In this document: positions 11,640-23,115 of the stretch, one piece after another
Layout: the number at the start of each line of letters is the position of its first letter
Position numbering within the stretch: position 1 is the first letter of the stretch
Assembly (NCBI GenBank): GCA_023053575.1
Contig: JAKZAP010000004.1
Coordinates: 19,897,675-19,961,674, forward strand
Direction of reading: 5' to 3'
Origin: Branchinecta lynchi
Lineage: Eukaryota; Arthropoda; Branchiopoda; Anostraca; Branchinectidae
DNA: 64,000 bases
Made by a program: the position numbers and the translations under genes
The notes under the pieces: model-generated
Databases searched by the model: none
Told to the model about the DNA's origin: nothing
Seen by the model: only the letters and a program-made list of their open reading frames with translations

Positions 11640-12110
11640 CCGAACTTTTCGGACGGTCTGCCCAACCACTGTTCTCGAGTTAGGGTAATTCCAGAAGTGC
11701 TAAGACGATGAAACTTGGCAGGCGTATTAGGGACCCGACCAAACTAACTTGAAAATAGTCAATTCCCCGATCCGTCCACCGTGGGAGAGTGGAGGGAGGG
11801 GGAATCCGGAATCTTGAGGTATGCATAACTTTGGAATGGGTGATCGGATCTTAATGAAACTTGAAATTTGGAAAAAACCTCGTGTCTTAGTTGTCCTATT
11901 TCAAGTCCAGACCGGATCCGATGAATGGGGGGGGGATGGGGAAACCGGAAATTTTGCGACACGCTTAGAGGGAGCGATTGGGATGAAACTTGGTGGGAAG
12001 AACAAGCATAAGCCCTAAATATATCAGTAATAGAACCGGACCGGATTCGGGCACTGTGGGGGGAGCTAGGGGCATGGGTCCGGAATTTCGGTGATCCAAG
12101 TTAGTTCGCC
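11640..12110 (+). mobile_element. Family E copy 2, fragment
   Basis: Contains the 5' module (CGATGAAACTTGGCAGG, GACCCGACCAAACTAACTTG) and two G-rich units. The hairpin at the start has decayed and the 3' end is absent. Confidence 0.7.
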
Positions 12111-15100
12111 CGTAACCCGGCCAGCTCATAGGAAAAAAAGGTGCCCGGATTCACGAGTCTGGTACTTTGGAACAACATTCTGGACACTAAAAACGTTAAA
12201 GAAATCCGGAGATATTCCGGAAGCGGAATTTCCGTGACCTTTTTCCTGAATGCTGTTCCAAATTTCCATGACCGGGTATTCCGGCGTACAGGAATGACTG
12301 AAGATAAATTTCCGTGCTTGGAACGTTTTGCCAAATTTCCGGACTCGGGATTCCAGCAATAAGATCCATGAATTTGGGCACAAGAACCGATTCCTGATAC
12401 TCAGACAAGAATGGTCCCTGCTGAACCGGAAATCAGTTCCAGTTAGGCCAGGATATCTGCCTCATATTTCCTTCCAGAAAATACGATTTAGAATTATCAA
12501 TCAACTCGAAATTTTTCTCAACTCGAATGAAGCATTTTTTACTCATCTTACCACAAATAGCTTGACAAAATTAATTTCTTCGTTGTGGATTTTGTCGCTT
12601 GCAGACACGCAGCAACTTTAAAAATAACAGAGTATTCGGGTTCTTCTCCCCTCGAATTTCTTCGGGAAACCTGAAAAGGAATAATTTCTTGAGTTTGAAC
12701 CACGAAATCCTTCAGTGCGTTGTCTGAGCTGTTTTTTGTTCGTCCCAGATTTTGAAAGTCACTGGAAATCGTATGGTGGCTTTGAAACCAGAAAAGGACT
12801 AGTTTATGATCAGACTCGTGTACTATACCTCACAGTGTTTACTGTTTATGTTCCAGTACTGAAAATGCTAAATACTGTAAAACTAGGCACGCTGTTGACA
12901 AAGTACCCTCGACTGTTTTAAGAGTCACCTGGTCCCCAGACCAAGATGAAGAAAATGAGACAACCGTTTTCTTTGTACGAGAAAGCTTCTCAAAAACACT
13001 CTTTGGGAGCAGTGATACGCATGGCAAATATCGAAACTTGGCAATTTGAAAATGAGCGAAGTGTTACCAGCGTGATAAAAATGTAACATAGTAAACTCAG
13101 GTTTATTACACGTATCAGTGGGGCAAACACGATTCGAACGTGGACGTATTACAGGAAATGCAGCTCCAACCTAATCACTTTTCACTAATCTTGTGATAAG
13201 TACAGTACATTTTACTTTTCAAGCAGGACCCCCCCCCCCTCCCCTCCCACCCCGACTGCGCTAAAAGACAGTTTACACAATCTGGCTGTCAGTCTATTGG
13301 AGAATAATCGACCCCAGATCATATCCCTCTGAATGCGATATGTGAAAGAACCCCTCTGAACAATATATGTTTATTATCCGAAGAGCAAAAATGCAAACTT
13401 TTGACTTTTCAACGACTGTATTATGATGTGAGATCGTTCAACTGTTCGAAAAGTCCATTGTTTTTTAACCGTAGGTTTGGGTTCAGGTTCGTTTTTTCTT
13501 TTCACTAATTATACACACATAATTATCAGATACTCCCAGCAGAGGGAAAGCACGAGCGGCACTGGAGTTAAATACGTATTTTAAACACAGATTTCCCAAC
13601 AACCACACACGTTATGGTTCTTTAGATTGTATCAATGCTTTTCGATCCAGACCCGGATCAGCTTGCTAGCATCGCCCGGTAATCGAAGTGAAATTACTCA
13701 TGAAACAAAATACTTACGTAAACACACTTTGCTAACATTCACGACTCAGAAAATGTCCGACTTTCACTTGTACATCAGTAAATCTTCATGCGGTAAGATC
13801 TTCCTCTCTCTGAAAGAAACACGAGCATTTATACAGTAGAAGGGGAAGTGAATAGAAAATTATACAAATATCTTCTTTTCTAGCAGCCATAAGGAATTCT
13901 CCAAGACAGAATATATGATTTCTCTCCTGCACCTTCTCAAATACAAATTCAATGTGATCCTATTTTAGCATATTCAAATGATCTGACAAGGCGTATCTTT
14001 CAGACATTAGTAAGCAAATATCCCTATTATTTAGAGGTTTGTTGGCTTGATGGTTGGCAGAATAAATTGTTTCCAGTCTGACGCTACGCCTGACTTACGA
14101 TATACCAAAATGCTACATATACCCATATTTTTGCATAAGTTATAAAAAAAAAAATCAGGGTATGTGGTAGACTGGTGTATGAGGTTTCACCAAATAGATT
14201 GCATTCAAACTAAACAGCGCACCCCAATGGAAGGAAAACCCTATTTAAAGTCAACAATAAAAGCAAAAATTATGGTAGAGATATGCTTATTTGAACATCA
14301 CAAAGAGTGAAAAGTTGGTGAAAAAACACTAGTCAGCTGGTTAACATTAGCTGAAAAGTGCTTGCCAAAACACATACTTCATATCAGTTTCCCTATTTGT
14401 GAAACCGTTATTAAATATTAGCAACCGGTGTCTACTACTTATCTGTTTTTTATTTGTCAATCGTATAACCCAACCAAATAATTCAAAATAAGAATCATTA
14501 TCATTATAGGTGGTTATAGGTGAACTGTTTCCTTTCAGATAGTATTAAAACTTACAGACTTCAGTCTACACAGTTCTTTACCACACTGTTTCTTTTTACA
14601 AACGCCAGGTACTTTTTCATTTTCTGCTAGTTTTAGTGCAAAAAAAAAAACCCTGGTTCACTAATATTAACTTTTTGTAAACGCTAAATACCAATCTCTG
14701 TTGACTAATAAGAAATGTGCAATCAAAATTTAGAACTTCTTCTTCTTCTTGATCGTGTTGGCATTTACCAGGTGTTGGTAGTTAACACCGCTGCAGGACA
14801 CGCACAACTTCTTTAAGCTTTTCACTAATTTATATCTGCCAGAATCAGTACGAATAATTTTACTTTTCTTAAGTTATCCCACCTTTAGTAAGCCACCAGT
14901 AAGTAGAAAAATTAACATTAAGAAAACAAGAAATTCCAGTTGCGAATTTTATATAGCGTTTTCAGGCGACTGGGTTAAAATTTCAAGCTGGTACAAAACA
15001 AAAGTAGGCTATATTCAAATTAAACTACTGAAAGAGTTAACTTCAATTTGCTTGCCAGAAGAAAGATGAAAGACCATGCTTGCCAGCTGTTTCCAAAGTA

Positions 15101-15757
15101 AACATAGACATTTTCAGGTTACTTTTGTGTCGAAAGAGTTACCTGTTCGTTTGATGGGCTACCTAGCCTATCCTTTTTTGTTATTTTCCATTTCAGTTTG
15201 ACTGTACTATACATCAAAAGTAGTGAAGCTACTGCTCAAATAAGTATACCTCTACTATAACAAATAGAAGAGTCTTCTATCACAACAAGGTCCATGAAAA
15301 AGCTGTAGGAGACAATGAACAGAACTTTTCAAACGATTTGAAGGAGCTTCATCTTTCCCTCTATGTGCTGCGTTCCCATTTTCCGAAAAGATCAGGTCGT
15401 TGAGATTCGGTTTTCAATTTCAGTTTAAACGGAGCATATTGCGACTTTTTTCTTTTGAAAATACCAACTTAAGGATACAAAAATACTTAATATTCCCTTT
15501 TTTTATCAAAGAAAAATTATATAGCAGTCTAGAATTACATTTCTGGGACAGAATTTTAGAACCTCTCAGAATCGTCGTAATCTGGTCTTTCAGAGTAGGC
15601 TATGGGTTGACAGCTTGTTCAGAGCCAATATGGGACGTAAAGTCATAGCCAAATTAATCCGGTGGGGAAAATCTTATGAACTTTAAGATTTCCAATATTC
15701 AGGAGTCTTGCTAAAGATATTTAAAGGTATAATCCAGATTCCGAGAAGTGAAACCCT
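12111..15757. other. Region poorest in recognised repeats
   Basis: 12111-12450 has diverged CCGGAAAT-rich sequence with a doublet (CCAAATTTCC twice) that may be old family E material. From about 12.5 to 15.7 kb no family, array or convincing frame was found; it is AT-rich, with short A runs and a TTCTTCTTCTTCTT run at 14738. It precedes the AVL9 exon and may hide short exons or regulatory DNA. Confidence 0.35.
13118..13182 (-). pseudogene. Weak tRNA 3'-half-like fragment
   Basis: On the minus strand CCACGTTCGAATCGTG gives a T-loop-like hairpin, with GGTTGGAGCTGCATTTCCTG upstream in the place of D and anticodon arms. Folding is incomplete. Confidence 0.3.
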
Positions 15758-16040
15758 GGTTGCGTTCCCCCACCTTAACAATTGTTAACAATCGTTAACT
15801 TTACTTCGGGGCGGAGCTAACTGCAGTTTTAACGATCGTTAACTTTTCCCAGTTCTACAATTGTTAACTATTTTGTAACGATGCTCACCGACCATCGTTA
15901 CAAAATAGTTAACAGTCGTTAAGCTCTGGAACAGAAATTGTAGGTGGGCGGAGCTTAAATTTCGAAATTAGAAACGTGGAATGCAAAAATTTAACAACTG
16001 TTAACAATTTGTAACGATCGTTAAGTTCCGGAACGCAACC
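15758..16040. mobile_element. GTTAAC-rich palindromic MITE
   Basis: A 283-bp element bounded by inverted GGTTGCGTTCC. The interior holds many GTTAAC-centred motifs in both orientations (TTAACAATTGTTAAC, AACGATCGTTAAC) and a perfect central hairpin, with 21-bp arms at 15863-15883 and 15893-15913 around a 9-nt loop. No transposase is encoded. The target duplication is not clear. Confidence 0.75.
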
Positions 16041-16544
16041 TTCGTCTTTAGTTGAAGATAGCCAATCAAACACTAAAATTTTCCTGAAACGTTGCCAAAT
16101 GCTCGGAATTCTCTTGAAATTTAAAATTCGCATTTTCGGAAGTCACCTGAAACAAAGAATCACATTTTAGGGAACCGAAGTGCATTCACAGAAAAAATAC
16201 AGAAAGCACGAACTCGGGAGAAATAAAATAGGCTGTTCAAGAGCGTTAACGTATTATATATTCCAGAAAGACAGAGAGCTGCAGCAATAGGTTTATTGTA
16301 TCTCTAATTGTAATTAGTCTTTCATGCTACGGGATGTTGCAGATACGTAGGAATATATTTCTGTTAACAGTGCCTATAAAAGAACATTAAACAGTATCAA
16401 TTTACTCATTTTAAGGAGAGCTCGTAGGTTCTAGCAATCAGATGAATTTTGCAAGAAATCTGGTGTTTGGTTACGAGCGAAAAGGAAATTGTTTAGAGGC
16501 TGTCTCAACATTTGATATTTCTCTTAAAACCAAATTGACTATAT
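16041..16544. other. No recognised feature
   Basis: Unique-looking sequence between the GTTAAC MITE and the family E fragment upstream of the AVL9 exon. Confidence 0.4.
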
Positions 16545-16635
16545 AGTTTCATCGTCCTTAGCACATCTACATGTACCCTACTTTGCGATCACCAGAATTC
16601 CCGGAAACCCCTCCGACTCTCCTAAAGAGCCCTGA
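16545..16635 (-). mobile_element. Family E copy 3, fragment
   Basis: A 90-bp reverse-oriented piece (TTTCATCGTCCTTAGCACAT, then C-rich) ending about 200 bp upstream of the AVL9 exon. Confidence 0.55.
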
Positions 16636-16790
16636 TATTCTGATCTATTATCTCTTTGACGGGCTTCCATCCATCTCCGTGCTGGACATAGTACCACTCA
16701 CCTTTGGCACTCTGACCTTTGTGAAGGTCATGGCTGAAGATTCGGCCGCTGGAGGTCTCCTAAGAGGGAGATTTCTGCACTAACGATCAT
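16636..16790. other. Unassigned segment with protein-like frames on both strands
   Basis: Just 40 nt upstream of the AVL9 exon lies a segment with good frames on both strands. The + reading gives FDGLPSISVLDIVPLTFGTL. The - reading gives KGEWYYVQHGDGW, and that strand also carries an acceptor-like CTCTTAG and a donor AAAG|GTGAGT bounding 58 nt. A stop separates the + reading from the AVL9 exon. No product is named; it may be an antisense exon or a retrocopy scrap. Confidence 0.2.
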
Positions 16791-16830
16791 TCGGCTTCGT
16801 ATTCGTCAATAGGTCCTTCATTTATTGCAG

Positions 16831-17113
16831 ATCTCCAGCTTCGAGCGTGACCGAGCTCCATGGGAGCAAGTCAAGTATCAATTCAGAGTCTTCCATCAAA
16901 GGAATCGTCAGCTCTGAGAGCTTGACAAACATTGCAACCAAGTTGTCTTCAATTAAGTCCAGGATAGGCACAGCACTCTGGCGAGGAAATCAGGGCCCAC
17001 AAGAGGAAGTCGAAGAAGGGACTGAAATTTCCCCCCAGCTTATTCTGTCGCCTGTGGCTGTCGCCGATCTCACGGATGCAGACTGTGGCTTTCCCCTGCA
17101 GTTGTTCGGAGAG
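16831..17113 (+). CDS. AVL9: AVL9 internal exon (upstream of the two)
   Basis: Internal coding exon of 283 nt with no stop. The acceptor is TTTATTGCAG at 16821-16830 and the donor GAG|GTAAAT follows 17113. The first base completes a codon from an unseen upstream exon and 94 full codons follow, ending on a codon boundary. The first two thirds are serine-rich and poorly conserved (SESLTNIATKLSSIKSRIG, then an acidic run EEVEEGTE). The end, DADCGFPLQLFGE, corresponds to the segment of AVL9 family proteins that precedes the GY..PY.SL motif, and that motif is exactly how the exon at 45801 starts. AVL9 is a conserved eukaryotic protein related to DENN-domain proteins and implicated in late secretory traffic between Golgi and plasma membrane. 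Identification rests on family recall and on the phase match with the next exon, not on a search. An antisense reading of the same DNA has stops. Confidence 0.7.
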
Positions 17114-17425
17114 GTAAATGGAAGTTCTCTTTTTTCTCAACATCAGGTCGTACATCGTGCTTGTGTCTGCTTAATTTGGGAGTTATTGATTCCGAACATC
17201 CAGCTGTTCCCCTGGAAAAGTTTCCTTTCGGTTTACAAATTCAATTTTAGACCACTGTCCTAATTTGAGCTGTGAACACGCAAAACGGCCACTAAAGGTT
17301 GTGCTAAGTTTTGCCTACTGAAAATTACCATGACAACATGGAACTACACTGTAACAAAAAACTCTCCACTTTCAGATAGCTTAATCTGCAGTATTCTAAA
17401 TTCTAGTGTTTTATTCCTCCACAAT

Positions 17426-18995
17426 TTTGGCACTAGCAGCCTCTGGCTCAAGTGCCATATACCGATCGGAACTCCGTCTGTCGGTCTGTCGGGCGGCCTG
17501 ACAAATTTTTTCGAGTTGGGGTATTTCCAGATGGGCTAGGATGACGCAACTTGGCAGGCATTTCAGGGACCCAACCAAACTAACTTGACAATAATCAGTT
17601 TACCGATCCGATCATCTGGAGGAAGTGGAGGCGGGGGAATCCGGAAAATTGAGTAGTGCATTACTTTTGAACGGGTGATCGGATTGAATGAAACTTAATG
17701 ACTGAATTGACGACATATCACTGTTACCCTATTTGAAGTCCGGACCGGATTGGGTAGCTGCGGGGGAGTTGGGGGGGGGGGATACCCGAAATATCTAGAA
17801 ACGGTTAGAATGGAGGGATCGGAGTGAAACTTGGTGGGAAGAACAAGCATCTGCTATTGATAAATCATTTACACAATCGGACTGGGTCCGGACACTTCGG
17901 GAGGGGGGTTTCCGGAATTCCGGTGATGGTGGTTCTGGGGATGTTCACGACGAAACTTGGCAGGCATATCAAGGACCCGATCAAACTGACTATTGGAATA
18001 TTCAGTCATGCGTAACTTTGGAACGGGTGATCAGATTTGAGTGAAATTTTATACTTGAACACATGACATGTCTCTGGTGATCTGTTTCACGTCGGAACCG
18101 GATCCGACAACTATTGGGGGGGGGGGTAAGACCGGAAAAACATGTGACCCGCTTAAACTGGAGAGATCGGGATGGAACTTTGTGGACATATCAAACAGTT
18201 GCTCTAGATAAATCATTTACAGAACCGGATTGACTCCGGGCTCTGTGGGGGGTGGGGGTGGTCTGGAATTCCGATGATCGCAAGTTAAGGTACGTCCAGA
18301 TACTTCCAGATTCCTAGGACGGTGAAACTTGGCTGGAATATTAGAGATTGGACAAGATTGGATGGAATATTAGAGATTTGACAAGATCGGCTTAGTAATC
18401 GCCACTTCCCAAATCCATCTATTCCTTGAGGTACCAATCTTGACCGCAAAGTAAATAAATACTTTTAAGTAAATATAAATTTTCATGATCCCCATGAGCC
18501 CATTATCATTATCATTTTTGCCTGAAGGCTTTTGCTTGCAAATGAAGTCATAGCTCCCTTAAAGTGCGCATCGTAAGTCGAAAAGTGGTTTTGACTAGAC
18601 GATACATATCAGCCCATGATCATTTGTGCCACAAGAGTTTTGCTTAAATATTTTTCTAGCACCCTTAACGTGCGCATCTTAGCCGAAAAGTTATTTTTTT
18701 TTTTTTTTTTTACCAAACGATATATAGTAATGATCCCCAAAGGCCTGCTATCGTTGTTGCCTCGCGGGTTTTGCTTACAGATAAAAATTCTAGCGCCTAA
18801 AAGTGTGCATCATTACAGTCAAGTTTTAAAATGAAACACTTTTTACCAAACGATACATTCTCGTGATTTTGTCCATGATCAACCTTATCTCAAGGGTTCT
18901 GTTTATAGATCAGAACAAACACACGAAAAGCCAAATTCTACATTTCATCCTCTGAACTAGTCTTGCAAGTGCCATATGAGCTTCCAGCTCTTGTT
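17426..18995 (+). mobile_element. Family E copy 4, nearly full length
   Basis: The 5' hairpin TGGCACTAGCAG...AAGTGCCATA is at 17430-17461, with GTCTGTCGGTCTGTCGGG beside it. G-rich units follow, then from 18430 a different core of about 130-bp repeats (TTACCAAACGATA... and GTGCGCATC...). The 3' module GTGCCATATGAGC...CTCTTGTT ends at 18995. It lies 0.3 kb inside the AVL9 intron. Confidence 0.88.
18430..18870. repeat. Alternative core repeats of family E copy 4
   Basis: Three to four degenerate units, each with CTTAA.GTGCGCATC, a TTTTTACCAAACGATA segment and GGTTTTGCTTACAGAT. The same units occur inverted at 4010-4200 in family E copy 1. Confidence 0.7.
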
Positions 18996-19479
18996 AGCTG
19001 TCTGAACTCGGAACAAAACTCTCCGAATTCGGTGTTTCGCAATTATTAAGTCCGAGGTAGGAGAGACTTTACAGTGTATACAAGATGAATTTCTACGCAC
19101 TCTGTAGACTCGATATGCAGAATAGTTCGTTGTGGTTTCGGAAACTAGCAAAGCTCTGAAACATCTTTGGAAAGTGAGTTTTAGCCGAAGTCGCAAATCC
19201 AACATCTCAATTCCCAGAATACCAGAATCGACTTGAAAGCACTAGGCACAGTAGATACAGTTTTGTTCCAGTATTCCAACATAGTGCCTCCTTTGAAACT
19301 CTGCTGGGTTTTTCAGAGATTACTAACCTTGGTGTCTATGAAAAACCACGTAAACGATATTTCTTACCAGGGAGGGTGAGCTAATCAGTAGCGATACATT
19401 TCCTAAACGTTCCTTGTCGAAAAGCTAAAAAAAAAGAGAACTGAAGAATCAGTCCAGCGCCATTAGTATGGATAAACAT

Positions 19480-20678
19480 TAAGCAGGGAGATCGGAATCT
19501 CGGGAATGGTAATGGACGGAGCGAGTTGGGACTTACGATTAATCAGTAATATAGGTTCGACGAGTCCTTTAAATGAGGTAGGAGTTATTTATTTAGGACA
19601 TAAGCTTAAGTCAAATGGTTCCTTCGGGAGCCAAGTTGAAGCAAGCGTAACCAAAGGTAAGCGATGTATAAATATGGTATTAAGAAGTAAGTTAAGAGTT
19701 ATAGAAGATATGAAGTTACATAAACAGGTTTTCCAGACAAAAATTATTCCGGCTATACATTACGCATCCGAGATTTGGGGTTTTGGTAAGTATGAAAAGT
19801 TAGAGCAACTGCAATTGATGTATTTTAAAAGAGTACTAGGAGTTAGTAACAAAATAAATTCGATAGTTCTGAAGGGTGACCTGGGCCTAACTAGTTTAAG
19901 GAAAAAAAGATGGGTAAGTATGATTTCATTTTGGGAGAAGCTGCTGCAGATGCCACGGGTTCGAGTCGCTAAGGCAGCATATAAGGAAAGCGTGCGGGAC
20001 CCCAAAAAAGATTCATGGGCATCCCAGGTGAAGCAGATATTGGACCAGTGTGGTTTGTCAGAATTATGGAATAATGGTGATGGGCCTGGACTCCCTGTGG
20101 GTGATGTGAGAAAGGTGGTGGAAAGTCGTCTGTTGGATCAAGAAATTCAATCTTGGCAGGTTGCCAAGGATGAGTCAATGTCTTTGAGGTTTTATGCAAA
20201 AATTAAAGAGATTTGGGGGGAGGAAGTGTATTTTAAAGCGGGTCTTAAAAGGGAGGAAACACGGGATTTGATTAGTTGTAGGGCAGACAGTCTGCCACTG
20301 GGGGAGAGAAGACGGTATATTGGGAGGGCAAAGGGTCGGTCCGGTCCTTATTCATGTCCGATGTGTGGCAGCATGGACGAGAATTTAAAGCATTTATTGT
20401 GTGAATGCGAAAGTTTGAGTGAACTTAGGTTAGAAATTTTTGGTGTGAATGGAAGGGGAATGGATGAAGAATGGATGTGTGGTGTGATAGGGAATAACTG
20501 TTTTGGAAATATAAAACAGCTGGTGAGGTTCCTCAGGGTAGCCTTAGCCCATAGGGATAGGTGCCTATAGGAGTTTAATATTTTTTGTGTGTGATGTTGT
20601 TTTTTTTTTGGTTATATACGTATTTGCCATGGCCGTTGGCTTTTAGCGCAAATAAAATCTTATCTTATCTTATCTTAT
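19480..20678 (+). mobile_element. 5'-truncated LINE with TCTTA-repeat tail
   Basis: The body is the ORF2 fragment, followed by about 80 nt of 3' UTR, an AATAAA-like signal at 20651 and a simple-repeat tail of ATCTT units (20657-20678). Ending in a short tandem repeat instead of poly(A) is typical of I/Loner/RTE-like LINEs in invertebrates. The left boundary is approximate and no target-site duplication was identified. Confidence 0.75.
19506..20570 (+). CDS. Non-LTR retrotransposon ORF2, C-terminal part
   Basis: Open frame of 354 codons from a 5'-truncated LINE. Residues around 25-70 (VIYLGHKLKSNGSFGSQVE) match the end of the reverse-transcriptase domain, where 'YLG..L...G' begins the thumb region. 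Residues 70-150 include AIHYASEIWGFGKYEKLEQL, the usual post-RT segment in which a W stands before the residues that lead into 'Q..FL+..LG'. Near residues 290-310 is a zinc-knuckle-like motif, CPMCGSMDENLKHLLCEC (C-x2-C, then H and C), common at the C terminus of I/R1/Jockey-type LINE proteins. The endonuclease and catalytic YADD motif are missing, so this copy cannot encode a complete element. The methionine is only the first ATG inside the truncated frame. No frameshift is present, which suggests a fairly young insertion. Confidence 0.85.
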   Translation: MVMDGASWDLRLISNIGSTSPLNEVGVIYLGHKLKSNGSFGSQVEASVTKGKRCINMVLRSKLRVIEDMKLHKQVFQTKIIPAIHYASEIWGFGKYEKLEQLQLMYFKRVLGVSNKINSIVLKGDLGLTSLRKKRWVSMISFWEKLLQMPRVRVAKAAYKESVRDPKKDSWASQVKQILDQCGLSELWNNGDGPGLPVGDVRKVVESRLLDQEIQSWQVAKDESMSLRFYAKIKEIWGEEVYFKAGLKREETRDLISCRADSLPLGERRRYIGRAKGRSGPYSCPMCGSMDENLKHLLCECESLSELRLEIFGVNGRGMDEEWMCGVIGNNCFGNIKQLVRFLRVALAHRDRCL

Positions 20679-20718
20679 ACTGAAGCGCTTGATTTCCGTC
20701 TTTCTTATAATTAATTAG

Positions 20719-20901
20719 ATGTGGCTGTTAAGCCTCTTAGTTAACTACAAACTTGGAGACCAAGACATCCTGAAAAGGGAAGATGAAACAGATATTGGCA
20801 TCATCTTGGATTCCCGATTCAGTTTCACGTCATGGTTTGAAAGTATAGCTCAGAATATGGGTCAGTTATCTGACAGCATTCGAAGGTCGTTTAAAAGTTA
20901 A
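20719..20901 (+). pseudogene. CR1/L2-like LINE reverse-transcriptase fragment
   Basis: A 60-codon open stretch containing YKLGDQDILKREDETDIGII and ending GQLSDSIRRSFKS. This matches the segment of CR1/L2-type reverse transcriptases in which a short strand is followed by a '..DLGV..D..L.F..H' motif and then '...LG.IRR.F'. It lies 40 nt downstream of another LINE but is from a different clade, so it is a separate fossil. Only this short piece is recognisable. Confidence 0.6.
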
Positions 20902-21542
20902 GGATCTCACCGCCCCTCTGGAATCGCGTGGCGCCTAGTCTTTGACTAGGGACATCTGTCAGATGGAAGGATTGGCTCTGGATGAGTGACGCTGAATTTG
21001 CCAGGGCTGACATCTACATATTTGGGTCGGAAATACAGTTAGTTCTTTTTGATCAGATGGAAGTTACGGCGGTGTCACGCTTCCATTCATGCAATTTTTC
21101 CAGTGACTCCCGAAAAAAACTAGTTCCAGATTACGTATAGCAACGGTTCAGAACCATTTGAGATAGCGCTGAGAGATATTTTAGTACAAAAGGAAAGAGA
21201 AAGTGCCTGTGGTTGGGAGTCACAGGAAAAGAATAATTACGGTGGAGCTCTTTGACTTCCGAGCCTTGAAATGGAAGATGGCAAGGCGACAGGAAAACAA
21301 AACGGGAGCCCCGTACTGGGCTTAATGAGCTTTTGGCTCACCTTGAGTGCACTGCTCAGCAACATGAATGTTGTCTGGTGTTTCTGCAAGGGTGCCTATG
21401 AATTGAAAAAGTTTTTCAAGTCTGGCTACTGAAACTGTATTTCACTTCAGTTTGTGTTTTGTGTCAGCAGGGCCGGATCCAGGAATTTATTTCGGCGGTG
21501 TGTTCTACCCGCGGCTCGGAACTAATCCGTACCAAACAGTAA
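20902..21542. other. No recognised feature
   Basis: Downstream of the CR1-like fragment; possibly more decayed LINE sequence, but no frame supports it. Confidence 0.35.
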
Positions 21543-21750
21543 TGGTCAATTTACACACTGCGTAAAATCCGAGCGTATTTTATGCACGTTTTAGCTTGAA
21601 AAGATTTCTAGCAATACGGACGTATTTGGATACAAAATGGACCGATTTATACGTCCGTATTGCTAGAAATGTTTTCAAGCTCAAAACGTGCGTAAAATAC
21701 GCTCGGATTTCAAAATACGCTCGGATTTTACGCAGTGTTTAAATCCACCA
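21543..21750. mobile_element. Harbinger-like foldback MITE with TAA duplication
   Basis: A 208-bp element whose halves are inverted copies of each other over about 80 bp (shared CACTGCGTAAAATCCGAGCG and CTAGCAATACGGACGTAT). The ends are TGGTCAATTTA and its near complement. TAA flanks both sides (21540-21542, 21751-21753), the 3-bp TWA duplication expected for PIF/Harbinger. The right arm carries an extra internal duplication of the CCGAGCGTATTTT motif. Confidence 0.72.
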
Positions 21751-21784
21751 TAAGAGAAAAATATAAATCAGGGGAAGCCTAGAA

Positions 21785-22766
21785 AACAAGACCAAAGGTT
21801 TCGATGGGATCCAAAAAATCAATATTTTGATCCAGACAACGGGGTCTTGTCTTCGCCAGATCCAGTCTTCGCCAGACTCCTTGAACATTTTTACTATTAA
21901 AATTCAGAAATTCAGAAACACATTTAGGCCAAATAGCTAATCATCCGAAAAAACCAAGTTCAGTTATGGATTCAGCATGTGTGTTTACCCCTATTATCAA
22001 GTTTTCCGAATCCAGCCGGATTCCGGTCGAACTGCATGTCCGGGTAAACAAGACCAAAGATTTCGATGGGATCCCAAAAATTCAATATCTTATCCAGTCT
22101 TCGCCAGACTCCTTGAACATTTTTACTATTAAAATTCAGAAACAGATTAAGGCCAAATAGCTGAGAAAACCAAGTTCAGCATGGATTCAGCATGTGTGTT
22201 TACCCCTATAAGTCATATCTGTTTTTTACGAAAACGTCCTGTCACTGCTGCCAATTTCCCGGTTTCGGCCGAACTCCGGAACTACTTGTCCGGCGAAAAA
22301 AGAAAGCTAAAAAACGAACTCAGCGTATCTGTGGTTGGTTTTCACCATCGTGTTCAGCATGTCTTCTTACCTCTAAATCGAACATCTAATCAACTACAAA
22401 TAAAACTTTTACTTTTAACATACTTTCCGGTTTTTGCCGGAATCCGGGCGAACTACTTGTCAGATGACAACATGGTTTTCACATCGTGTTCAGCATGTCT
22501 TCTTACCCCATAATCGACTATCACATTAGCTGTTTAAAAATATTTTGTTTTCCCCTTAATTTGAACCCCCACTCCTAAATGTAGGGGTACAAAGCCCATC
22601 TGCGAACTTGACTTGTCCGATGACCCAACGAATCCTCACACCAAGTTTCATCAAAATATCTCATTCCCTTCGAGATTTATCGTGCTTATAGACGGGCGGA
22701 CGGACAGACGGACAACTTTTGCGATGTCATAGGTATCCCTCCACTTACGTTTTGGGATCCCAAAAA
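21785..22766 (-). mobile_element. Family A copy 4, with a second 3' end inside
   Basis: Reverse-oriented. The 3' end is at 21785 and the 5' palindrome at 22751-22766. A second complete 3' end module starts at 22047, so either one copy inserted into another and was later reduced, or the terminal module duplicated. Confidence 0.85.
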
Positions 22767-22799
22767 CGATTCTTTTAGTATATTCAAATAATGCATAAA

Positions 22800-22925
22800 A
22801 CGGATGTCAGGTACGAGGCTTTGGCAGCGATATTTCGGCCCTTCTTGGCAAGGGTCCTCGTCTGGCTGTCAATCTTCAGGGTTAACGTCGGGGAAGGGAA
22901 CAAACCTGCAATAAATAACTGAAGC
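22800..22925 (-). repeat. Family D copy, inverted
   Basis: Reverse-oriented copy with GATATTTCGGCCCTTCTTGG and CAAGGGTCCTCGTCTGG, next to family A copy 4. Confidence 0.7.
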
Positions 22926-23029
22926 TTCTACCGACTATAAATATCTCATTCGGTCAAATTACTTTTAATACCACCGTCCCTAGTCCTGAGATATAATTTT
23001 TGACACGGCCGCTTTTTTCTGCTGCATGA

Positions 23030-23115
23030 TTTTGGCGATGACAGGAAATGTTTTTCCTGTCAACGTTTTTCCTGCGATGACAATGTTTTTCCTGCGATGA
23101 CAGGAAGTGTTTTTG
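23030..23115. repeat. Short tandem repeat, CCTGCGATGACAATG type
   Basis: Three or four copies of a motif with TTTTTCCTG and CGATGACAGGAA. Next to it, GTTATTAATAA repeats run at 23140-23180. Confidence 0.65.
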
